Origin: Lentisphaerae bacterium GWF2_57_35 | GTDB lineage: Bacteria; Verrucomicrobiota; Kiritimatiellia; CAIQIC01; GWF2-57-35 | Assembly: GCA_001804865.1 (NCBI GenBank) | Contig: MHBK01000030.1 | Coordinates: 1-54,490, forward strand | Reading direction: 5' to 3' | DNA: 54,490 bases | In this document: one piece after another, positions 49,211-54,490 of the stretch | Layout of the letters: each line of letters begins with the position of its first letter | Numbering within the stretch: the stretch's first letter is position 1 | Program-made: the position numbers and the translations under genes | The notes under the pieces: generated by a model | Told to the model about the DNA's origin: nothing | The model's input: only the letters and a program-made list of their open reading frames with translations | Database searches by the model: none

Positions 49211-50205
49211 GGCGCCCTCCCGAAGCGTGATACGGAAAGAAGCTTTTCCAATCCCAGCAACGCGAGCGCCAGCAACAGGAAGGGCTGGAAACGCTCTTCG
49301 AAACGCGTGAATTGCTCCACTTCAATGTCCGTTTTTTCCATTTTATCGATGTCGTCGTAAATCTTGTGCAGCGACTTGAGATCGGTGGCCCGGAAATAGC
49401 GGGCGCCGGTAATTTCCGCGATGCGCTTGAGCGTGGTCTCGTCGATTTCGGAACGGGTCTGAACATATTGTTCGCCGCCGAACGGGCTGGGAACCGGGAC
49501 GTTCACGATCCCGTCGCTGCCGGCGCCGATGGTGTAGAGCTTGATGTTCAGCGCTTTCGCCGCCTGGGCGGCGTTGTCCGGCGAGAGCCGTCCGGCGTTG
49601 CTCATGCCGTCGGTCAGCAAGACCACGACCTTGCTGACGGCCTTGCTGTCGCGCAGGCGGTTGACCGCCGAAGCGATCGCATCGCCGATGGCCGTGCCAT
49701 CTTCCAGCATGCCGGTTTGCAGGCGCTCGGACGCTTGCTGCATCAACCAGGCATGATCCAACGTCAGGGGCGCCACGGTATAGGGCATCGCCGAAAAAGC
49801 CACCAGGCCGATGCGATCCGCGGGCCGCTTCTTGATGAATTCCTCCATCACGGTTTTGGCGGCATCCAGGCGGTTGATCCGTTTGGTGGCCGTGGAAAAA
49901 TCGATCGCCCGCATGGAGGTGGACACGTCCGCCAACAGAACGATATCCACCGCTTCGGTATTCACGCGGCTTTCTTCCAAACCGCGTTGCGGCCGGGCCA
50001 GGGCCACGATCAGCAGCAGCAAGGCCAAGGCATAGATCCAGAGGAGCCCACGCGAAACCAAGACGCCCCAACCGTGAGGCAATCGGGAAAGAATTCTTCC
50101 GTCGCTGAACCGCAGGGCCGGTTTTCGCATCCGCCCGTATCGAAAATAGAGGAGGAGTGGAATCAGCAACAGGAGCAGAAGCATCCAGGGATAATGCAGC
50201 GTCAT
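49207..50205 (-). CDS. batA: BatA: VWA-domain membrane protein
   Basis: 332 residues: N-terminal helices (WMLLLLLLIPLLLYF; LLWIYALALLLLIVALA), a VWA domain with MIDAS D-V-STS (VLLADVSTSMRAID) and LLTDGMSNAG, and a C-terminal helix (FQPFLLLALALLGLEKLL). Metal-dependent ligand binding in the periplasm or cytoplasm is expected. Overlaps both neighbours by ATGA. Confidence 0.93.
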   Translation of the reverse strand: MTLHYPWMLLLLLLIPLLLYFRYGRMRKPALRFSDGRILSRLPHGWGVLVSRGLLWIYALALLLLIVALARPQRGLEESRVNTEAVDIVLLADVSTSMRAIDFSTATKRINRLDAAKTVMEEFIKKRPADRIGLVAFSAMPYTVAPLTLDHAWLMQQASERLQTGMLEDGTAIGDAIASAVNRLRDSKAVSKVVVLLTDGMSNAGRLSPDNAAQAAKALNIKLYTIGAGSDGIVNVPVPSPFGGEQYVQTRSEIDETTLKRIAEITGARYFRATDLKSLHKIYDDIDKMEKTDIEVEQFTRFEERFQPFLLLALALLGLEKLLSVSRFGRAP

Positions 50206-51284
50206 GAGCCGGCCTCCTTCACGGGATCAATAGTGACGGGGATGGTTTCGCGAACCAGCCGCTCCGCCGCGGCGCCCGCGTTCCGCATGTCGTCCGATTC
50301 CGGTTGATGCCGGGCAAACTTCACCAGGTCGCATTGCTCCAGAAAACCATACGTTAACGATTGGTGGGCGGGCGAGAGCACTCGGGAATTAGCGGCCTCG
50401 CGAATGAATTCTTCCGTCGTGCGCTCGGGCGCCTTGAGATGGAATCGATCCTCGATATAGCGGCGCACGATACCCGAAAGTTCCACATAGAAGGGTTCGA
50501 TATTACGCGATTCGATCCAGCCTTTTGACAGCAACTGTTGCAAGGCGGCCAGCGCAATTTCATGCGGCGGCGGGGGCGGCGGCATCTGAAGAATCGTCCG
50601 GGGCTTGGACAAAAAGTTCTTTGCCAGGAAGCCCGCCGCCGCGGCAATCAGGGCGATCAACAAGAAAACAAGAAGCCAACGAGGAAAGACGCCGGGCCAG
50701 CGGGCCAGCCCTTTGATGTCGCGGGGATTCGTCTGTTCGCCGCTGAGCGTCGACGCCACTTCCAAGGTAAGGAAGGGGAATGGCTGGCTCAGCGTTTGTC
50801 CGTCCGATTGGGCAAAGCTTACGAAGCCGGTCGATAGCGTATGGATTCCGACGGCAAACGACGTCAGCTTCAGGTCCAGCACCGTTCGTACCGAATCGTC
50901 GGAAATCGCTTCCTCGCGCGATTGACGGTCGCGAACGATCACTTCTTTTCCGTGCGCCAGCTCGGGAATTTGCACCTGTCCCTCGCGCGGATGGACAATC
51001 TGGATCGTGAGGTTCGCTACATCGCCGATATGGATGGAATTGGTGCTTAACGAAGCGGAGACGGTTAATGGACCTGTCTGCTCGGGTACGGGTTGGGGCT
51101 GACGGCTGCACGAGACGGCCAGCAGGGCTGAAATGACCATTACGGAAGCGGTCCAGGCGCGAAGACCAAGACCTGAAAGAGGCCACCGGCTCACGCCGGC
51201 GGCTACAGGTGAGGAAATCGTGCTGGAAAGAGGCCGCCGGCTTACGCCGGCGGCTACGTAGGAGGGGGAGAATCTTCGTTTCAT
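50202..51284 (-). CDS. DUF4381/BatD-like membrane protein with REP-derived N-terminus
   Basis: 360 residues from ATG 51284. The expected lipoprotein/signal part (ASVMVISALLAVSC, Cys about 60) is preceded by ~45 residues translated from two REP copies (VAAGVSRRPLSS and VAAGVSRWPLSG). Then come an Ig-like domain (LTVSASLSTNSIHIGDVANL), a membrane helix (~225-245, LLVFLLIALIAAAAGFLA), a Pro tract, and a helical domain with IVRRYIEDRFHLKAPERTTEEF that matches the Bat-associated DUF4381 type. ATGA overlaps on both sides. The odd start may hamper export unless an internal start is used. Confidence 0.8.
   Translation of the reverse strand: MKRRFSPSYVAAGVSRRPLSSTISSPVAAGVSRWPLSGLGLRAWTASVMVISALLAVSCSRQPQPVPEQTGPLTVSASLSTNSIHIGDVANLTIQIVHPREGQVQIPELAHGKEVIVRDRQSREEAISDDSVRTVLDLKLTSFAVGIHTLSTGFVSFAQSDGQTLSQPFPFLTLEVASTLSGEQTNPRDIKGLARWPGVFPRWLLVFLLIALIAAAAGFLAKNFLSKPRTILQMPPPPPPHEIALAALQQLLSKGWIESRNIEPFYVELSGIVRRYIEDRFHLKAPERTTEEFIREAANSRVLSPAHQSLTYGFLEQCDLVKFARHQPESDDMRNAGAAAERLVRETIPVTIDPVKEAGS
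51175..51257. repeat. Two REP palindromes inside a signal-peptide coding region
   Basis: Copies at 51175-51206 and 51226-51257 share GAAAGAGGCC-(A/G)-CCGGC and CACGCCGGCGGCTAC-like ends, and each folds as GCCGCCGGC/GCCGGCGGC. The period is 51 bp, a multiple of three, so both are translated in frame as nearly the same peptide. Usually such elements lie between genes. Confidence 0.85.
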
Positions 51285-52162
51285 ACCCGCAGTCTCCTTT
51301 CCCGCTGGCGGAAGAACCGGATGAGCGCTTTTTCGTACGGCTCGCCGGCGAAGACCTCCACGGAATCCACGCCCGCGCTGCGAAACATGGAGAGCAACTC
51401 CTTGCGGCGTTGGGCTTGCAGGGTCTCCAGGACGCGCCGCGTTTGCGCATCGGAAGTATCGATCAAATGGCGGGCGCCCGTTTCGGCGTCCTCCCATTCG
51501 ATCACGCCCGCGGAAGGCCAAGAGGACTCGCGCCGGTCGGCAACCGTTACGCCGATCAAATCGTGCCGCTTGGCCGTGACCATCAGCGAACGCTCGAATC
51601 CGACATCCTGAAAGTCGCTGATCAAAAACGCAACCGTTTTACGGTTGGTCACATGATTCAGGAAATCCAGGGCCGGAAGAATCTTGGTGCCCTTGCGCCG
51701 GGGCTGGAAATACAGAGTTTCCCGGATGACGCGCAGGACGTGGCTGGCGCCTTTGCGCGGAGCGATGTAGCACTCGATTTCGTCGCTGAACAGGATCAGT
51801 CCGACGCGATCGTTGTTCTTGATCGCCGAGAACGCCAGGATGGCGGCGAGTTCCGCGGCCAGATCCTTTTTCAACTGCGGCGTGCTGCCGAATTGATTCG
51901 ATCCGCTGATGTCGACCAGCAGCATGACCGTCAGTTCGCGTTCCTCGACAAACTTTTTCACGAACGGATGCCCGGTGCGCGCCGTCACGTTCCAATCGAT
52001 GGTGCGGATTTCGTCGCCGGGGACGTACTCGCGCACCTCGTGGAATTCCATGCCCTGACCCTTGAAAACGCTCTGATACTGGCCGGCAAAGACATCGCTG
52101 ACCATGTGGCGCGTCCGGATCTGGATCTGGCGGACCTTTTTAAGTATCTCTTTGGGGATCAT
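51281..52162 (-). CDS. DUF58 protein (VWA-like)
   Basis: 293 residues from ATG 52162 (MIPKEILKKVRQIQIRTRHM); the longer frame would use TTG. Features: the DUF58 block FHEVREYVPGDEIRTIDWN with VTARTGHPFVKKF, then a VWA-like core LLVDISGSNQFGS (D-x-SGS). MoxR-DUF58-VWA operons couple an AAA+ ATPase to metal-binding VWA proteins. The stop overlaps the next gene by ATGA. The 92-bp gap to moxR is filled mostly by heptamer repeats. Confidence 0.93.
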   Translation of the reverse strand: MIPKEILKKVRQIQIRTRHMVSDVFAGQYQSVFKGQGMEFHEVREYVPGDEIRTIDWNVTARTGHPFVKKFVEERELTVMLLVDISGSNQFGSTPQLKKDLAAELAAILAFSAIKNNDRVGLILFSDEIECYIAPRKGASHVLRVIRETLYFQPRRKGTKILPALDFLNHVTNRKTVAFLISDFQDVGFERSLMVTAKRHDLIGVTVADRRESSWPSAGVIEWEDAETGARHLIDTSDAQTRRVLETLQAQRRKELLSMFRSAGVDSVEVFAGEPYEKALIRFFRQRERRLRV

Positions 52163-52172
52163 ATTACCCAAA

Positions 52173-52248
52173 CCTGAAACCTGAGACCTGAAACCTGAAA
52201 TTTCTGAAAAATCTCTGATTACTGATCACTGGTTACTGTTTACTGGTT
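52173..52248. repeat. Two heptamer minirepeat families between DUF58 and moxR
   Basis: Four 7-mers CCTGAAA, CCTGAGA, CCTGAAA, CCTGAAA at 52173-52200, then ACTGATC, ACTGGTT, ACTGTTT, ACTGGTT at 52221-52248. Both keep a strict period of 7 with variable last bases. The second family is the one found inside the terminase gene (10784-10818). The tract lies in the transcribed leader of DUF58. Confidence 0.85.
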
Positions 52249-52254
52249 TTCTGT

Positions 52255-53244
52255 CTACGGCACCGGAAGTTCGTTGAGGATTCTCGTCACGATGTCGTCG
52301 GAAGTCAGTTCCTCCGCCTCTGCTTCATAGGTGACGATCACGCGATGACGCAGAACATCCGGTGCTATAGACTTAACATCTTGCGGCGTTACATACCCGC
52401 GGCCCTGCAGGAAGGCATGGGCGCGGGAGGCCAGCGTCAGATAAATCGTGGCGCGCGGGGAAGCTCCGTAATGGATGTAGTCCTTGATGGCGAGCTTGTA
52501 GTTGTCGGGCTCGCGGGTGGCGAACACGATGCTCAGGATGTAGTCCTTGATCTTGTCGTCGATGTAAATTTCGTCGACGACTTTTCGAGCGCGCATGATC
52601 GCGTCCGCCGAGACGGTCGGCCGGACGTCGAATTTTTTGTTGGTTACCGACATCGCATCCAGAATGCGTCGTTCTTCTTCGAGCGACGGATAAGTGATCT
52701 TCAATTTCAGCATGAAGCGATCCACCTGGGCTTCGGGCAGGGGATAGGTGCCTTCCTGCTCGATCGGGTTTTCCGTGGCCAGCACGAGGAAAGGCTCCGG
52801 GAGCTTGAAGGTTTCCTGCCCGATGGTGACCTGACGTTCCTGCATGGCTTCCAGCAAGGCGCTTTGAACCTTGGCCGGGGCGCGGTTGATTTCGTCGGCC
52901 AGGATGATGTTGGTGAAGATGGGGCCCTTGCGGGTCGTGAAGACGCCTTCCTTCGGGTTGTAGACCAAGGTTCCGATCAAGTCCGCCGGCAAAAGATCCG
53001 GTGTGAATTGAATGCGTTGGAAACCGGTGTTCAGCGCCGCGGCCAGCGTTTTGACGGCCAGCGTCTTGGCCAGGCCCGGTACGCCTTCGAGCAGGACGTG
53101 CCCATTGGCCAGCAGCCCGACGATGAGCCGGTCGATCAGGTACTTCTGGCCGACGATTACCTTTTCCATTTCCGCCTTGAGGCTGGCGACGAAGACGCTC
53201 TCTTCCTTAACCTTGTCGTTAATCAATCCAATCCCGGTATTCAT
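52255..53244 (-). CDS. moxR: MoxR-family AAA+ ATPase
   Basis: 329 residues. Walker A GVPGLAKT, Walker B IILADEINRAP, sensor VLATENPIEQEGTYPLPEAQ and arginine-finger region VDRFMLKLK; the C-terminal lid contains YGASPRATIYLTLASRAHAFL. MoxR proteins act as chaperones that activate VWA proteins, here DUF58/BatA/BatB. Leads the Bat operon; 19 bp after the Hsp20 gene, so possibly co-transcribed with it. Confidence 0.95.
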   Translation of the reverse strand: MNTGIGLINDKVKEESVFVASLKAEMEKVIVGQKYLIDRLIVGLLANGHVLLEGVPGLAKTLAVKTLAAALNTGFQRIQFTPDLLPADLIGTLVYNPKEGVFTTRKGPIFTNIILADEINRAPAKVQSALLEAMQERQVTIGQETFKLPEPFLVLATENPIEQEGTYPLPEAQVDRFMLKLKITYPSLEEERRILDAMSVTNKKFDVRPTVSADAIMRARKVVDEIYIDDKIKDYILSIVFATREPDNYKLAIKDYIHYGASPRATIYLTLASRAHAFLQGRGYVTPQDVKSIAPDVLRHRVIVTYEAEAEELTSDDIVTRILNELPVP

Positions 53245-53263
53245 TCTGCTTCCTTTCTGTGAA

Positions 53264-53959
53264 TCACATCAATTTGACGGGCTGAGCAAGTTGTTCCTGG
53301 CCGGTCGCCCGCGGTACGGAGACTTTCAAGACGCCGTTGGTGAAGTCGGCGTTGGCCTCGCGGGGATCGCCCACGGGACCCGGCAACTGCACCCGGCTTT
53401 CAAACTGGTTGTAGGCGCCGCGAGGATTTGACGAATCCTGGCCGGAGGAGGAGACCGTCAGCAGGCGCCCCTCCAACATGACCTGCAACTCGGCGGCATT
53501 CAGGCCCGGCAGGCTGTAAATGACCTCGTAGCGATCGTCTAATTCCCTCATGTCCATCGTGGGCGAAGCCGACAGGGCCTCCCAGCCGGCATCAAAATTC
53601 ATCAAGGACGACATCCGTTCGAAGTTTTCGAAAGCATCCGCCATCATGTGATGAAGGTGAGCCTGCACGTTGTCTTCGGGGAAGGCGTACGGATTCGAAA
53701 GCGGGTGAGGCTGGTTCGGGCGCCGCGCGCCCAAGGGAAAGATGTTCAAGGGCGCCGGGCGGACGATATCCGTTCGCAGGAGCCGGGGATTGGTTTCTTC
53801 CAGACGGACCAGACTCTGCTTGATGTCCTGCTGGAGCCGATGTTGTTGATATAACCAGGCCATGATAATTACCTGAAGGGCCAGCGTGACGGCTAACAGC
53901 ACGCGTTCCAGGCGCACGCCATTTCCGTTTGCCGCTTTCATCTGTTCGTTTACGTCCAC
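53264..53959 (-). CDS. Membrane-anchored Hsp20/alpha-crystallin-like protein
   Basis: 231 residues from GTG 53959, chosen for AAGGAA 7 nt upstream; ATG 53941 is an alternative and longer frames lack support. A membrane helix at ~17-37 (VLLAVTLALQVIIMAWLYQ), a coil, a Pro-rich linker, then an alpha-crystallin domain (~140-230): MDMRELDDRYEVIYSLPGL, VMLEGRLLTVSSSG, FESRVQLPGPVGDP, ADFTNGVLKVSVPRA. The last matches the conserved Hsp20 end G-V-L-x-V-x-(V/I)-P. A membrane-tethered small heat-shock protein next to the Bat operon suggests envelope-stress protection. Confidence 0.85.
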   Translation of the reverse strand: MDVNEQMKAANGNGVRLERVLLAVTLALQVIIMAWLYQQHRLQQDIKQSLVRLEETNPRLLRTDIVRPAPLNIFPLGARRPNQPHPLSNPYAFPEDNVQAHLHHMMADAFENFERMSSLMNFDAGWEALSASPTMDMRELDDRYEVIYSLPGLNAAELQVMLEGRLLTVSSSGQDSSNPRGAYNQFESRVQLPGPVGDPREANADFTNGVLKVSVPRATGQEQLAQPVKLM

Positions 53960-54344
53960 TGGCCGTTCCTTTCCCGTTAGGGCGCCGTTCCCTATTGCAA
54001 CAATCGTGCCAAGTTGGCGGAAATCGGAATAACTGCAAAACAGGCCGTATTGACGGAGCTTGTTCGCGGAATGGGCGGGCCTCTGCGACATTATAGCGTG
54101 AGTCTGCGACAATTTGCCGCAGGAGGGGCTCCAATAATCCACGTCCTTATTCGTGGAGCTACTTGTCTTTTGCGCAGAATAGGCCCCACGGATAAAGGAA
54201 GTCATGTACAGCTCGACGGCCCTTCATGCTCATTGCAGAGTTTCGTAAATGGAAGTCAGCTCGCGAACTCCCAAGCATTCTGCCTTGTCATGCAGTGAAT
54301 AGCGGTTCTGGCCCGGGTGCACCACCAATATGCATAATTGTAAA

Positions 54345-54463
54345 TTAGACGTAAGCCGTCTAATATGAAAGGACAAATATTTCAGGGCAAACAAAGAACA
54401 AAGCTCGATTGGCAAACTGAATGCGCCCCCGGCGGAGCCGGGTAGGCGCATTCAGTCTGCCAA
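54345..54463. repeat. Palindromic intergenic sequences at the right end
   Basis: TTAGACG/CGTCTAA (54345-54363) and a longer structure 54409-54463 with outer TTGGCA/TGCCAA, middle CTGAATGCGCC/GGCGCATTCAG and an inner CCCGGC/GCCGGG hairpin. Both look like REP/MITE-type repeats. The whole stretch 53960-54490 holds no gene I can support. Confidence 0.65.
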
Positions 54464-54490
54464 GGGATGAGGGCGCAATAACCGTGTCGT

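Noticed and set aside
54014..54298. 94-aa plus-strand frame at the right end
   Set aside because: No ribosome site or recognisable motif; lies in a repeat-rich intergenic region.

Overview
The window looks like part of a chromosome from a PVC-superphylum bacterium, most likely Kiritimatiellota or Verrucomicrobiota. The clues are a complete Bacteroides-aerotolerance (Bat) operon with MoxR and DUF58, LamG/TSP3-type exported proteins, abundant REP-like palindromes and heptamer minirepeats between genes, and remnants of REP-associated (Y1) transposases. The lineage call is inference; no rRNA or marker gene is present. The two ends (about 1-3050 and 43470-54490) read as ordinary chromosome. Bases 3.3-43.4 kb are accessory DNA.

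Layout. (1) 1-3.2 kb: end of a repetitive LamG protein, tRNA-Arg(UCU) preceded by three palindromes on an exact 31-bp period, an L,D-transpeptidase, a YcxB-like protein and a small protein-tyrosine-phosphatase-like protein. (2) 3.3-7.5 kb: a 3.26-kb four-gene IS21-family element whose left end cuts an abiEi gene and whose right end cuts radC, with no target duplication, so the junction is a rearrangement. (3) 7.5-9.7 kb: small mobile-element genes, REP palindromes and a GSU2403-type nucleotidyltransferase pair. (4) 9.8-35.2 kb: a Mu-like (DUF935 portal) prophage head module with terminase, portal, I-like protease, cement protein, major capsid protein and lysis-like genes. No tail genes are seen. 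A 12.4-kb cargo block sits between terminase and portal; its core is a five-gene set of exported CsgG-like proteins (13.8-23.3 kb). A HigB/HigA toxin-antitoxin pair sits inside the head module. (5) 35.3-42.3 kb: a probable defence cluster containing a membrane-anchored winged-helix/PD-(D/E)xK nuclease, a HEPN-zinc-ribbon protein, two paralogous PD-(D/E)xK proteins (one with a TerB-like domain), and an intact abiEi-abiEii pair that duplicates the broken copy at 3.6 kb. (6) 42.35-43.42 kb: a tyrosine-recombinase pseudogene broken by a 124-bp MITE with target duplication and by a frameshift. (7) 43.5-54.5 kb: alr, then convergent to it batE-batD-batC-batB-batA-(DUF4381-like)-DUF58-moxR and an Hsp20-family protein, all on the minus strand.

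State of the element. The phage genes carry in-frame stops (capsid at 31681, head gene at 32623) and frameshifts (about 25.83 and 28.02-28.09 kb). Together with the broken integrase they suggest a decaying element, although uncorrected assembly indels could explain the frameshifts. Two phage transcripts have an intrinsic-terminator hairpin ending only 4-5 nt before the Shine-Dalgarno, which suggests attenuation or antitermination. REP or heptamer repeats have also been absorbed into coding frames (terminase; DUF4381-like protein).

How the genes might work together. The head genes, integrase and absence of tail genes resemble a capsid-forming satellite. The defence cluster at its right end and the exported CsgG-like operon inside it would then be cargo. 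The Bat/MoxR/DUF58 operon is probably a core envelope-stress complex unrelated to the element.
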